Shown: one piece after another, positions 1-11,652 of the stretch
Position numbering within the stretch: the stretch's first letter is position 1
Layout of the letters: the number at the start of each line of letters is the position of its first letter
Assembly: GCA_003550325.1 (NCBI GenBank)
Contig: QKWP01001900.1
Span: 23,817 to 87,816 of the forward strand
Direction: 5' to 3'
Source: Gigaspora rosea
Lineage: Eukaryota; Glomeromycota; Glomeromycetes; Diversisporales; Gigasporaceae
DNA length: 64,000 bases
Notes under the pieces: model-generated
Told to the model about the DNA's origin: nothing
Seen by the model: only the letters and a program-made list of their open reading frames with translations
Database searches by the model: none
Made by a program: the position numbers and the translations under genes

Positions 1-155
1 AAAAAAAAAAAAAAAAAAAAAAAATTGAATTGAATTATTGGATGGCTAGAAATTTTAAATTTTATTCATAAAATCTACATACCGGTAGCCTCTTAAGGTC
101 ATTTTCAAGGAACAGACCCCATATTGTATAATTTGACTTATAATAAAACAATTAA

Positions 156-339
156 TGTCGCGGCTGAAGCTGGATATTTTAATATAAAAATTTCTAAAAT
201 TTTTTGGATGCATTTCTTTTAACGGTTAGGTTAGGGTTTAGGGTTAGTTTTGATATTAAGTGGATTTTGGTAGGATTTATAATTTTAAATCGAGGACCTT
301 AATTTCCAGCTTTAGCCATTTCCAGCTTCAGCCGCGACA
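156..339. mobile_element. MITE with TGT...ACA ends, 5-bp TSD ATTAA
   Basis: Ends TGTCGCGGCTGAAGCTGGA and its reverse complement form a near-perfect terminal inverted repeat, flanked by ATTAA on both sides (151-155 and 340-344). The centre carries degenerate telomere-type repeats (TTAGGG/TTTAGGG, about 225-250), followed by a segment shared with the elements at 33058-33269 and 35721-35949. It has no coding capacity. Superfamily is not assigned. Confidence 0.8.
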
Positions 340-534
340 ATTAATAATTATCAACAAGATTGTATTTAAGAATATACTGTATTTGTAAATTAATAAAATT
401 ATAAGTTTTAATTTATTTTTAATAATATATATAGCACTAAAAAATTGATGAAATTTAACAAAAATATGATTTTTACTGAAACGTACCTATGAAGATGTTA
501 CATTATCTTAAAAAAATAGCTAGTTAATTAGTAT

Positions 535-720
535 GCGTGCTTTAAGTAAAAATGCTTTACGCCCCTAAAAACCCATCCCAAACCTTAACCCTAACCCTAA
601 ATACAAGCTCTAAGATGAATAATTTGAGGTAAAAATTTTATACACAAACTTATAAAAATTGAGAAAATTCGTAAAAATATATTAGGTGCAAAACCACCAT
701 AGGTGCGTTTTATAATAAAT
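535..720 (+). repeat. Dispersed repeat, direct copy of 62775-62961
   Basis: About 186 bp running from the GTAAAAATGCTTTACG region, through a CCCTAACCCTAA stretch, to the end motif ATAGGTGCGTTTTATAATAA. A diverged copy in the same orientation lies at 62775-62961, and a short fragment of the end motif sits near 47955. It is probably a non-autonomous element, but its ends are not clear inverted repeats. Confidence 0.6.
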
Positions 721-814
721 ATAAAAATGATACCTAATTTTTTTAAAAAATATAAGTTATTAATAATGTTTTAATTATACTGTATCTATTATCGTTATCA
801 TATATAGTAATTAA

Positions 815-868
815 TACAGTAAGTATAAATACAGTAAGTATAAATACAGTAAGTATAAATACAGTATA
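815..868. repeat. 15-bp tandem repeat, 3.6 copies
   Basis: The unit TACAGTAAGTATAAA is repeated exactly three times (815, 830, 845), followed by a partial fourth copy. Confidence 0.95.
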
Positions 869-1137
869 TATATGAGTGCCATTTCACTTTCAGAACAAAC
901 TTATCAAATTCTTAAAACAATTCCAGGTTTTCGCTTGCGGCACTCATATATTAATTAAAAATACTGTAATATTGTTATAATACAATGTTATAATATTTTC
1001 GATTAAAAAATACAGTAGTACCGTTACATTCTATTTCAAAAACATAATATTAAAAGTTAAGATTTAAAATATAAAAGTATTTATAATCAAAAATATTAAT
1101 TTATATTATCCTGATATATAGTAAAATAATAAGCTTA

Positions 1138-1255
1138 CAGTATTGTCGCGAAATAACAGGCATGGGCGTTATTTCGAGGTTCGGCCAGAATTAAGCTTAA
1201 TTTAGGCCGAAAATCGTAATTTCACCCCTGCGCGCGTTATTTCGCGACAATACGG
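1138..1255. mobile_element. Tc1/mariner (pogo-like) MITE, TA target site
   Basis: The 118-bp element has 20-bp ends CAGTATTGTCGCGAAATAAC with one mismatch, flanked by TA on both sides (1136-1137 and 1256-1257). TA duplication and CAGT ends fit the Tc1/mariner/pogo superfamily. It is too short to code for anything. A related GTTATTTCG-bearing hairpin lies at 1432-1492. Confidence 0.75.
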
Positions 1256-1431
1256 TAATTAATTTGTAGACTCAGTTTCTATAAATTTTTGAAAACGAAT
1301 TTTAAAAGACGTTACTTTTAGGTTAAATGTATATAAAATACAAATAAATATCAATTAAGCAATTCTAATTTACAATTAAAGGTCATGAGTGTGTCTCATA
1401 CACGTGGTGCGCGTTATTTCGTGACGCGCGT

Positions 1432-1492
1432 GAGTTATTTCGAAAATCGCCTATACTATTTTTAGGGGGCGCGATTTTCAAAATAACGCCCC
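1432..1492. repeat. Hairpin related to the 1138 MITE
   Basis: GTTATTTCGAAAATCGC near 1433 is inverted at about 1472-1488 around a short AT-rich loop. The GTTATTTCG motifs match the ends of the 1138-1255 element, so this is probably a decayed relative. No TSD is recognised. Confidence 0.4.
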
Positions 1493-1638
1493 TGCTTGCA
1501 TATTTGGCTGGTAATATTGCAAAATAAATGATGCAATGCTGATATATTAAAAAAAATATTTTTCCTGTTTAGATTAATTATGTACTAGCTGCTAGCTTTT
1601 TAATATCCATGACTCGGGGTATCCGCGTCTAAAAAACA

Positions 1639-1800
1639 TTCTTTATACGTACTTACCAGTAACAATATAAAATGAAATTAAATATATTATATATAGTAAA
1701 TTCTTTATACTTACCAGTAACAATATAAAATGAAATTAAATATATTATATATAGTAAATTCTTTATACTTACCAGTAACAATATAACTGATAAAATGAAT
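1639..1800. repeat. 58-bp tandem repeat, about 2.7 copies
   Basis: Copies begin at 1639, 1701 and 1759 with TTCTTTATAC...TTACCAGTAACAATATAA. The first copy has a 4-bp insertion (CGTA); the third diverges after about 40 bp. Confidence 0.9.
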
Positions 1801-1810
1801 TAAATATATA

Positions 1811-2274
1811 CAGTCGTACCTAGGGATGGTAAAGTCAGTCCAGGTCCGGTCTTGGTCCTAGGACTTGTAAGTACTATCACACGGACCTAAGGACCAGGTC
1901 CTCATATAATAAGTCCCAGAATTTATGCTCGACCAATAGGATTAAGTCCTTGGACTTAATTAAAATTCTTTGTTTACTGCTTTATTAATAATATTTTTAA
2001 GTTCTATATTAGGACCTATTGTGGACCTATGGACCTAGGTCCTAAAATTGGGACCTAGTCTTTAAAGACCAGGTCCCAAAGTCCCGGACTTAAGGACTTT
2101 GCCACCCCTAGTCGTACCCCTCTAAGTACATACCCTCGGGACCATAGTGAAAAAAAATGCAAATGTGGGTGCATTTAGAGGGATTAAAATTTATAATTGT
2201 TATATTATTTGGGACCAAGAGAGGTGTGCACTTAGAGAAGTTTTTCATATACCGTGCACTTAGGGGTGTGACTG
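1811..2274. mobile_element. Tc1/mariner-like MITE interrupted by a hAT MITE
   Basis: Left end CAGTCGTACC (1811-1820) continues after the insert at 2119 (CCTCTAAGTAC). The right end reads, in reverse complement, CAGTCACACCCCTAAGTGC. TA flanks both sides (1809-1810 and 2275-2276). Without the insert and one copy of its TSD the element is about 166 bp. A lone end of similar type (TACAGTGAACCTTCTCTAAG in reverse) lies near 49060-49080. Confidence 0.75.
1821..2110. mobile_element. hAT-type MITE with perfect 8-bp TSD
   Basis: The 290-bp element has ends TAGGGATGGTAAAGTC and, in reverse complement, TAGGGGTGGCAAAGTC, flanked by perfect GTCGTACC copies (1813-1820 and 2111-2118). The interior is packed with GGACC/GGTCC motifs (for example GGACCTAGGTCC near 2030), the sort of subterminal repeats hAT transposases bind. 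It sits inside the left end of the Tc1-like element at 1811-2274 and is non-coding. A lone end of nearly the same sequence lies at about 51870-51898. Confidence 0.88.
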
Positions 2275-2809
2275 TATATAATATACAGTATATAGTAAAT
2301 AATATTATGAATAACTTATTTTTTAATTAGATCTTTATACTCGTAATGAATAAAATAAAATTAAATTGTATATATTCATGAACTTGAATCTTATTTTGGA
2401 TGCATAGATTAATAATATTCTCTACTAAATTAACGCGAATAAACTGAAAAATAAATAGTAAATGTTCATGAACTTTGAATAGCTTATTTTAAATCATTCG
2501 TGTACTCCATGAATGCATCTGTTAATCGGGTCATACATATGCTACCTAGATAATCCGGGTTGAAAAGAAAAAACCATCTAAATTACATGAAAAATTATAT
2601 TGCCACAATTAATGCAGAAAGAATATGATGATGGATATTTACGACTTTAATATCACAGGTAGAAATTATAAATATTTTCTAAATTTATTATGGCAGAAAA
2701 CCTTTGTTAGATATTATCTTTTCCAACAGTTTTCTAAAAAAAAATTTTTCATAAACAAAACTTATGGTATTCTAAACAGAATTTTATTTATAACACATTC
2801 TATAACGAT

Positions 2810-2991
2810 AAGATCAAATGTAACGTGACATTAAAGTAAAGGTAAGGTAAATAATTAACAAAGACCGTCTCTACCCCAAAATTTCGCAATGAATTTTTTT
2901 GTTAAAACACGAAAGGAGGTTTCATAAACAAAATTATGAGTTATTTGCAAAACGTCTCTATTTTCTTCGATTTCACGTTACATTTGATCTT
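2810..2991. mobile_element. TIR element, TSD ACGAT
   Basis: Ends AAGATCAAATGTAACGTGA and its exact reverse complement, flanked by ACGAT on both sides (2805-2809 and 2992-2996). A diverged relative with the same end motif lies at about 35123-35354. It is 182 bp and non-coding; superfamily unknown. Confidence 0.7.
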
Positions 2992-3142
2992 ACGATCTAA
3001 TGGTTAATAATTCTATAGAATATTTGTAAAATTTGCATATCACACCAAAGGTTTTTGTAAGAATACTAGTAAAAAAGGTTTATTGGTCTACCCGTGTATC
3101 TTACCTTAAATTATTTCACATAATAAATTGACGTGTTCGAAG

Positions 3143-3473
3143 TAGGGATTGGAACCGTTATTCATTTAACTGCCTATAATAATTTATTTATTTTATACGG
3201 TTAAACGCGTAAACAATTTTGTAAATGATTAAAAACCGTTAACTTATTCGCTTAACCGTTTTTTAAATTTTTATACGATTAATGTTCGTTTAATGCCTCA
3301 CATGGAGACAAATAAATATACATGTAGTAACAGGCAAATAGCATGTTATACGATTATACGATTACGATTAAAACGGTTAAGTGATTATACGATTATAAGA
3401 TCATTAATCATGATTAATCGTGCAACTGTTAATTAGGCGACGCGATTAATCTCCAGCATAATTTTTCGCCCTA
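3143..3473. mobile_element. hAT-type MITE, 8-bp TSD with one mismatch
   Basis: The 331-bp element begins TAGGGATTGGAA and ends CGCCCTA. Flanks are GTTCGAAG (3135-3142) and GTTTGAAG (3474-3481), a 7-of-8 match. The interior repeats CGATTA and GGTTAA/CGGTTAA motifs many times on both strands. A lone end of the same type (TAGGGATTGACG) occurs at about 50645. Confidence 0.65.
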
Positions 3474-3481
3474 GTTTGAAG

Positions 3482-6179
3482 TTGCCACCTGCATGGAATT
3501 GCTACCTTAGCACCCGCACCTGCCTGAAATTACTATTTGATGAATGCAGTAAGTTTTTATTTTAGGAGCTTTATGTCTGTTAGGTGCGAATTCAAGTATT
3601 TAGGATGTAAAAAACTCCGAGTAAGTGGTAATTTTAAAAGCGGGGCATTCGTTATCTAAATTAATGGAAATAACCGAATAAAAACGACAAAAAATCTTCA
3701 TTAACTTGAATAACATAGCTAAATACTTAGGAAAATAACTTATTTTTATTTTCGTTGTTTAAATTAATCATCAAATTATATTCCTTGTTGAAACACTAGA
3801 GGTGCAAGCAAAATTCGGAACATTGAAAAATGCCCAGGATACTGGATACTATACAAGGGGTATACTGAAGAGTATTAATAGTGAGTTGATCGTATAACGA
3901 TCATTGATACTATTTAATGGGAATTCTTTTTCGAGGGGGTACTGTATGCAGAGCTGTACTGTACTAAACATAATTTTTTTCATTTTGAAAATTATAATTC
4001 CTTGAGTTTGACTTCTGAATAAATTTAACCAGCGACATATGATGTTTAATTAAATTTGATTACGTAGAATATAATCTGAATTGCCCAAGGTTAATTCAAT
4101 AATTTATAAACTTAAAAAGCCCGATACCTAATTTCTTTTAGCAGTCCTCAAATAATAAATCATTGATTTTATATAATGTCTACAATTTGCATATCAGGTA
4201 AAAATTTTAGATTAAGGGAATTGTTTTTGGATAATAATATTAAGTGTTGTAATAACTTACCTGACAATGTAACTTAATTACATGTTCTCATGTAAGTTAC
4301 AAATATAAGGTGTTAAAGCAGGCCAGCTTTAAGATTAATTTTGTCCAGCATTAAGATAAAATAATTCGAATGAGTATACTAATATAGAATGTTAAAGCGG
4401 GCTGGCTTAAGATTTTTTGGCCAGCATCAGATTAGTGTAACATACGTAAGTTACGCCAGTTAAAATTTAACTTACAAAAGTAAGGATAACTTTATACAAC
4501 CCTAATTCATATTTTTCAACGAATGAATCATAAGGAAGTTAAAAAAAAAACTTTCATTTTTTAGAATAGTTTTAATCATAGTTATGGCATCATAGCTTAC
4601 TTATTGACACTGAATTTTGTTTAACTTGAATGCAGTCAATCAATAAGAATCGCAAGATTAATTGATACTTCTATCCTACTAAATTAATTAGTAGAGGCAT
4701 TATTTATATGATATATATCAGCGAATGTGTTTTACTGCATATCAAATGCCAAGAAATAATGTTAAAAAACCACTATTTGGTTGACAAATCATGGTTTCCA
4801 AATATCATCGCGTAAGTTAGCCAATCACAGAATTTTCTGAGTTGTGACTGTTACATTTAGTTTTATGATTTAATGGAGGATTCTCATTGGTCTGTATGTT
4901 AAAAAAATAATCCTCATTTCACCCGGCCGGAAAAAATAATAATTTGATCCCCATTTTATGGGATGTGAAAGCCGATTATGTGACCCAAACTTATAAAGTT
5001 ATTACCTCATAATCAAACTGTTGTATGTTTAATTGAAGATCTGATAATAATTTTGGTGTGGATACGATTGGTTTTAATGTCTTAAGAATGTAACTCAAAT
5101 CTTACGATATGTATTACAAGAATACGGTTGTGCGGATGAATATATTAATGATGATATTATAAAATAGTCGTTGCAACGCGTTCATTTTTAGTACCTGCAA
5201 AGAATTTTTTCAGCCACATCACATGAAAACTGTCCAATCAAGTAAGTAGTAAACGAATTTATTACATTAATTAACGTTTTACTAATTGTTCATTACGGGG
5301 TTTTCTAATTCAAACTCAATAGGGAAATAGCCTCCGGCCGTCAATTAATTAAACGGGAATAACTCATTTATTCCCCGCTACGAGGGAATAATATTCCCCG
5401 GATTTTTTCTCTTCGGCTCCGAAAAAATCCGGGGAATAAATAGTACTTATTTTAATAAAATTTTTGAGTAATTTAATTTATTTAATTGTTCAAAAATGTT
5501 CAAAGTGTCCAAACTTACTGTCCACAATTATTCCGTGATATCACTGACTATACTTACCATTTGGTTGTTTAGTAAAGTAGTGGTGTGTATCAGTATACTA
5601 AGTTAAATTAGCAAACACGTGTGTATGATTAATGAGGTCACAACTGCGTATAAAATAATAACATATTGTGTATAGTATGCAACGTGTATAAAATTCATAC
5701 AAAAGAAAATTACCGGTAGACTTTGGGCCTTTAAACTTACAATATCGGGACCAATTCTGAATAATTTTATATGTCGAGTTCGTAATGTCATAAATTAAAA
5801 GCCGAAGCTTAATATCGTCTTTAATAATGAAAGCAATGACCGTAACAGTGTTTTTATTTTTATTTTATTTATTTATTTTTTTTTTTTAAAAAAAATCGGA
5901 TTTAAAGTATAGATTACCCATCAATCAAAATGATGTTACCTTCGAATGATATTTAATTCTGACGAGAATTTACGACATAGATTAATAGCTTTTTCGAAGA
6001 AAGCTTTATTATTGGTAAAGAGGAAAATTTTTTTCGATTTAAATGAAAGTTTAATACCGATCACTGCGGATTTTGTTTCTCAAAAAACTTCTATGTGGCA
6101 TATTATGAGCAAAAAATTCTAAGCTGCCACTATAGATATTAGACGAAACCTATTTACAAAAATGGGGGTAAGTCAATAG
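3482..6179. other. Gene-free AT-rich stretch
   Basis: No supported gene. It holds a twice-repeated TTAAAGC(A/G)GGC motif with CCAGCAT (4314-4352 and 4392-4434), possibly inside a decayed TIR element (about 4232-4505), and the hairpin at 5393-5437. ORFs here are short and lack domain-like sequence. Confidence 0.6.
5393..5437. repeat. Perfect 17-bp hairpin with TTCG in the loop
   Basis: ATTCCCCGGATTTTTTC (5393-5409) is followed by an 11-nt loop containing CTTCGG, then its exact reverse complement (5421-5437). Nearby ATTCCCCG and GGGAATA motifs at 5355-5395 suggest a larger palindromic unit. Confidence 0.85.
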
Positions 6180-6385
6180 CATAACTTTTTTAATGAAATT
6201 TTTTTGAACCTTCAAACAAAAATAACTTAGCAAAAACTTAACCAAATTTAGTAAAAATTTTTTTAAATAAATTCTACAGTTTTTAAAATTGGTTTAAAAA
6301 AAATTTTTTATTAAATTTAATTAAGTTTTTGCTGGGTTATTCTTGTTTAAAGTTTTAAAAAAACTTAGAAAAAATATGATGCATT
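6180..6385. repeat. AT-rich foldback, arms about 90 bp
   Basis: AATAACTTAGCAAAAACTTA (near 6221) is inverted, with changes, at 6325-6347. The arms extend outward to GCATAAC/GCATCATA and meet around a short loop near 6280. No TSD is recognised. Confidence 0.6.
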
Positions 6386-7516
6386 TCTACTGAAATGACA
6401 AATGATGATACGCCCAAAAGGATGAAGATTAAGCCCCTTGATGAAAAGTCGAAGCCCTAATGAAATGTTGAAATATTGAAGCTTTGGCAAAACCTCAATA
6501 AAGATATACGAAGCTATCTCACAAAAAGTATCAGTTCCATGATCACCAAGCCATTCATTCGATTTTTAAATTAAAGTAAATAACGATAAAATAATGACAA
6601 ATTTCTTTTTTTAAATGTACAGGTTTATATACTGGTATATATGGCTTAGAGATAACAGGACTGATATAGGCTAAGCTTCGTAAAAGTTAAAAATGCGACT
6701 TTCAATTTTAATCAAGGTAAACTTTTTTTTGCTTATTTTTCTATTATTGACTATACAATGCCAAGCAAAATACTTAGGAGGTTTTACTAGTTTTTACTAC
6801 CTTCAGTATCATTGATTTTGACAATTTCTAGTTTCGTCACGTTTCGACTTCAACAGCGTGAAACATCTAAGTTTCGCTTAGAAACTATAGCTACGTCAAA
6901 ATATTCAGGACAAGCAATTAGAATGTTCGATTTTAGTTGCCCAAAAACTATTTTTTTTTAAAAAAATAAAATGAGCTTGAAAAACGCGCGTAATTATGCG
7001 TGTATATAGAAAATTAATTTCGTTACATTATATATAAGCTTATATAATATAAAAAAATATATATATTTAATAGACGTACGAACGTACATAATTCTGTAAA
7101 GATCTTGATTTTTATTAGAACCGTATAGGTACAATCCCGTAAAAAACAGTATAGCACGTATACAATCCTGTAAAAATCTCGATTTTTGTTAAATATTTTT
7201 TGTTACTGGCCTATACGTATTTGACATATTTTTATTATAACGATAAATAAATTTTTGTAGAATTTCGTGAGGTCCATATTAAATTATTTTGCAACTATAC
7301 ATATATATTAATATATGAGTATAGCATGCTAGTTTTATACGTATACTAAAATGCGATTTTTGTAGCATACACTACTGCTTCACTCAGTAATACCGGAATT
7401 TGACAGGGCGTAGGATCGATTTTACTATTACGTGATATTCGGAAACAAATCTTCATATTGGGTTAGAGTTTAAGGTTGGGTTAGAAAGGACTGTAGTATA
7501 GTAAACTAATAAAATT
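6386..7516. other. Gene-free AT-rich stretch
   Basis: No gene is supported. A weak duplication with spacing of about 80 bp (CTGTAAA(G/A)ATCTTGATTTTT-like) lies at 7090-7195. A TTAGGGTT-like tract (GGGTTAGAGTTTAAGG) lies at 7460-7480. Confidence 0.5.
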
Positions 7517-7538
7517 GGGGTCGTCTAAAGCCATGTAC

Positions 7539-8559
7539 CAGTGGGGTGTGCGGTCAACTAAGTAAATCAAAACTATATGTAGTACCATATAAAAATTAAA
7601 TATTGAAGATTTTTTTGAATTTATTGATCAGGAGAGTGATCAGATTAGTGATCGGGATTTTTAATATATATTTTAATAGTAAAGAATGACTTGGATGTTT
7701 TGGATGTCTAGAGCGAATCGATTTACTTTTTTCAATTATTTAGCATAAATCAATTCTTAAACATGTTTATAACAATGTTACGTTGAAAATTGAAAATTTT
7801 TTGACATTAATATTTAGATTTCAAGTTGACTCTTTACAAAAATTCTGTTTCATATTGTGAACTATTCAAAAATAGATGTTTTCGTTGCAGATAAAAATGC
7901 AATACAAGAATTTAAAATTTTTTAACGTAACTTTGTTATAAACGTATTTAAGAATAGATTTATGATAAAATAATTGAAAAAAGTAAAGCGATTCGCTCTA
8001 GACATCTAAAACTATTCAAGTCATTCTTTATTATTAAAATATATAAAAAGTGATAAATAATCCCGATCACTATTTTGATCACTATTCTGATCACGAATTT
8101 CAAAAAAATCTTCACTAAATTAATTTTTATATGATACTACACATAGTTTAGTTGACCGCACACCCCAATGTACCAGGGCCGATGATTTTCTGCATTTCAC
8201 GGAATGCCGCAGAAATCACGGAATTAGGTTGTAAACACGGAATGTATTAAGAATAGCACGGAATTGCCGCAGAAAGTAGGGATTTATAAATTATTTAGTT
8301 TTTTTATAGGTACAGTACAAGGTTCTAAAAATATAACTTCCGAAAAGTTCCGATGCAGAAACCGCTTAATATCCTAAATAGTCCGAAGACTAAACGACAA
8401 ATTCAGAAGATTCAAGATTTCTATATAACCAACACAGAATTTATAAATGACCAACGCAGAATTCACGCAGAAATTATGAATTTTTTAATGCACGGAAATT
8501 TTGCAGAATTTGAATTTGTCACGGACGGAATTTATCACCGCAGAAAATCATCGGCCCTG
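7539..8559. mobile_element. hAT-type MITE, middle layer of the nest
   Basis: Ends are CAGGGCCGATGATTTTCTGC (8174-8193; its first three bases also stand at 7539-7541) and the reverse complement ending at 8559. The 8-bp TSD CCATGTAC is perfect at 7531-7538 and 8560-8567 once the inner insert is set aside. Native length is 386 bp. The interior repeats CACGGAAT and CCGCAGAAA motifs. Its insertion point is 22 bp inside the outer element. ORF-like frames across 8353-8673 are accidental. Confidence 0.85.
7542..8167. mobile_element. Mutator-type foldback with perfect 9-bp TSD
   Basis: This 626-bp element is almost entirely inverted repeat. Each arm is about 260 bp, starting TGGGGTGTGCGGTCAACTAA and including GTGATC clusters and a GTCTAGAGCGAATCG block (7705 and its partner near 8000). 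ATGTACCAG flanks it perfectly (7533-7541 and 8168-8176). A 9-bp TSD with long TIRs is the Mutator pattern. It entered the hAT element 3 bp from that element's left end. There is no transposase. Confidence 0.85.
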
Positions 8560-9483
8560 CCATGTACCCACGTGACATTTTCGTGTAAATCAACCAAACG
8601 GAGTCGCGAAATTTTGTTTACACGGATCAACCCGAAGAAGTCAAAAAACAAAAAAAAACTCGAGATACAGTAAAAACGGCATTAACCTATCTTGGGCCAT
8701 TAATAAAACATGTCGGGAAAGCAATTTTACCTCTGTTGGTCCTAACCTTAACCCCGACCCTAATGCTAACAGGTTCTGACACGAATTTTAACTAAAATTT
8801 CAAAAAACCACGTGGGTACATGGCTTTAGCCATCCCCGTAAAATTGCACTAAGGCTCTAAAGATTTACTATTGATCCTGATTTTTAACTGGCTGATGGGC
8901 GTCTGAAGATCATGTGACAGTAAAATCGATTTTTTTCGATACACTCTTCCCTCTTGCAAGTTATTTATACGGTCTCTGTCGTAAGCAAATTGTAAGATTT
9001 TCTTTTTGAGTTATTAATTAAAGTTGATCACAAATAAAATTTGGTCATGTTTACTTATAAGAAAATTCATCGTCTCAATAATAACTGACACGTGATCAAT
9101 TATGAATCTAAGTTTTTAAATAAGAAATGATAGTATTATTATATAGTTACTACAGCGCAAATTTTATATAATTATGAAATTTTTTTCCTCTAAACATGTA
9201 AAAAAATTTTATATAGTTGCAAATTTAAAATTTAAATATCTTATCATCCACCAATTTTAATAATTTTATTATTTTATATGCAAAAATCTTTTCTACATTT
9301 TTAATTAGAAAGTCAAAGAATTAGCATAATAAAGAAAAGTTAGCTATGGAGGAAAAAAGATTTCGTAATATATATATATATATTTAGTAGTAATTTGCGC
9401 ATATATAATACTATCCTTGTTAGACGAATTGACAATTAAGAAAGTATTTTAATTTATCTTATAAGTAAATATACCGGTAACCA

Positions 9484-9738
9484 GTAAATGACCATATAGA
9501 CCTAGGTCCGTTACATTTCACCAGTTTTAAAACCTCTAATAAACCCGGGTATAGACATGGCTGAAAGTTTATATAATAGAAAGAAAATTTTGGAATGCAT
9601 ACAACTTTGCATTTATGTTATAACATGCAACCTAGATGTTTGAAAAGAACTACATTTCAATCAAGATCCCAAGACCTGCGCCCGGGTCTAGTACCTGGTG
9701 GTTCTATTATTCGGGAAGGTCTTTATATGGCCATTTAC
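9484..9738. mobile_element. TIR element GTAAATGACCATATAGACC
   Basis: The left end GTAAATGACCATATAGACC (9484-9502) is inverted at 9718-9738 with small differences. The 255-bp unit includes AACCCGGGTATA (about 9543). No TSD is evident and no coding is seen. Confidence 0.6.
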
Positions 9739-9786
9739 GGTAATAACTTGTAACAGCTGAGATCTTGAAATATTTAAATACCGTAA

Positions 9787-9997
9787 AATATGGTCCCGTG
9801 TACCCCGGGTATTTCCATTACAAAAATTTGTACCCGGGTACCTCTATATGGGGAGTACGCCCAATATGTTTTACTATATCTACCTGGGAAGATACACATA
9901 GTATGTATGTATTATACCTATGTACCCGGGTATAAATCACCAACTGGCTCTTAAAACTGGTAGAGGGTACACGCCATGGGGTACACGGGTCCGTATT
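9787..9997. mobile_element. TIR element with repeated TACCCGGGTA motif
   Basis: Ends AATATGGTCCCGTGTACCCC and, in reverse complement, AATACGGACCCGTGTACCCC (18 of 20 identical). GTACCCGGGTA or close forms recur at about 9800, 9832 and 9921, and AACCCGGGTATA in the neighbour at about 9543. No TSD is evident. Confidence 0.6.
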
Positions 9998-10017
9998 CTA
10001 GTAAATTTTAAAAATTT

Positions 10018-10152
10018 TGAGGCCTTTTTTGTCAGCTTTTTTTTAGAGTTAGTTTTATTAATAATAGAAAATAAGTGAATTTTAGTAGGTAATAGATTTA
10101 AATAGAGACTTTAATCTCAGCTTAAGCCAATCTCGGGTTCAGCCGCCACAAT
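10018..10152. mobile_element. Partial copy of the telomere-core MITE family
   Basis: The segment ending GTTCAGCCGCCACAAT matches the right half of the element at 156-339, including its GTGAATTTTAGTAGG-type core. The left end is not recognisable. Confidence 0.5.
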
Positions 10153-11652
10153 AACTTATAAAGAAAAAGTCTTAACAATTTGCCTAATACTGTATTCAAC
10201 CTTGTACAGTATTATTGACTTTTTCTTGCTATGAATAACCTACATTTGATTTTTAATAAATCAAATATATTAGCTCCGGACGCATTTATCTAGTTATTAT
10301 TATACGTAATGAATAAACTATATATTACCTAAAGAAATGATAAACTTTGACAGTACATATAGAACTAGTTCTGTACGATAAAAAGAATAGTTTATGATGG
10401 AGAGGCTCGTGTGTCACAATTTACGTTTATTTAGGTTCGATATATGTTAGCAGAGTCAATACTGTACATAATGCATATGCAGTTTGGCACAAACTATGAA
10501 GTCTTCCTCGTATACAGTTTATACATTAGGGCATCGATTATCAGTTATTGTAATACATGTCACTCTGGTTATAACGATATCTGGTCATTTAAAAACATTT
10601 TTAAAAATTTTAGGCAAATGTACTTAATATGAGAATGCCTCTTGTTAAACAAACATTTGGATATATCGGACAATTTCTTTATTCCTGGAGAGTATCGATA
10701 TAACTAGAATCATGTTTATTTATATTGCTTAACTGCATGAGATAGATCAACCATCTATTACCGTATCCATAATTAACACCGTATATCGCACGGATAAGGT
10801 TACTTGTAGATTTACCAAACATATCGTATAAAGACTATAAAGTGAACAAGTCTTAGGGAGGATACGTGACATGTAAGATTCCACGTATTCCAAGTAGGGT
10901 TTTCGTCATGATAAAAAAATTTGGCATGCCAAATTTTAAATGGTATGCATGCCATAATCACATAGCTTATTTGTATTAATTTAATTGGTTAAAAATTTTT
11001 TTCTAAGTGTTGATGGGTCACATTTCTACATACACTGTATGTTGAGTGACTTTTAATAATTATATGTTCACATCGCATTATCCATATATAATAATATTTT
11101 AAAAATAAAAAAAATATAACAAATATATTTATTCAGGAAAGCATCCATTTTGCCGACACCAATTTTATCACAATTTATTATTAATATAAATCTGCAACTA
11201 ATCAAATACTAACACTAACCCTAACACTATGTAATGTTGGTTAAATGGGCTGTAGATAAAATAAGTGTCAAGAAAATAAGATCCTACTCTATAGTCAGGT
11301 CCCCTAAATGCAATCCCCTAAAATGCAACACTCTCAAATGCATGATAAAGGCTAGATTTACAATAAATGAATATGTATTTTATTTTATAAATGCATATTA
11401 ATTGTTTGGCCATTTATAAAAAACAATATATCTATATAATTACTAAACTAATTTAGAATTGGATAAGTAGGGCAGCTATAAAATTAAATATAATTCTAGC
11501 CAAAATTTGATAACTTTATAATCAAAATTATAAATGTATTAATTATTTTAATAATAAATAATGAAATAGTCTAGATAGTGCTTCCATGTATTTATGCTAT
11601 CTAATAGAACCAAAACAATACTAATCAAGATAATGCTGTATTTGAAAAATAG
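10153..11652. other. Gene-free stretch
   Basis: No supported gene. A repeated CCCCTAAA(A)TGCAA motif at 11301-11345, starting AGTCAGGTCCCC, looks like a lone transposon end; its partner was not found. Confidence 0.5.

Larger units (their letters stand above)
7517..8837. mobile_element. Outermost TIR element of a triple nest
   Basis: Left end GGGGTCGTCTAAAGCCATGTAC (7517-7538) resumes after the insert at 8568 with CCACGTG. The right end (reverse complement of about 8807-8837) reads GGGGATGGCTAAAGCCATGT then ACCCACGTG. Flanks ATAAAATT (7509-7516) and GTAAAATT (8838-8845) match in 7 of 8 positions. Without inserts the element is about 292 bp; its core holds a CCTAACCTTAACCCCGACCC stretch near 8751. 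Superfamily is uncertain, perhaps hAT from TSD length. Confidence 0.7.

Noticed and set aside
577-600. CCCTAACCCTAA as a chromosome end
   Set aside because: Only two or three repeat units, embedded in a dispersed element that occurs again at 62.8 kb; interstitial, not telomeric.
8353-8673. 106-codon plus-strand ORF
   Set aside because: It runs through the right end and TSD of the hAT MITE at 7539-8559 into the outer element; its sequence is explained by the repeats.
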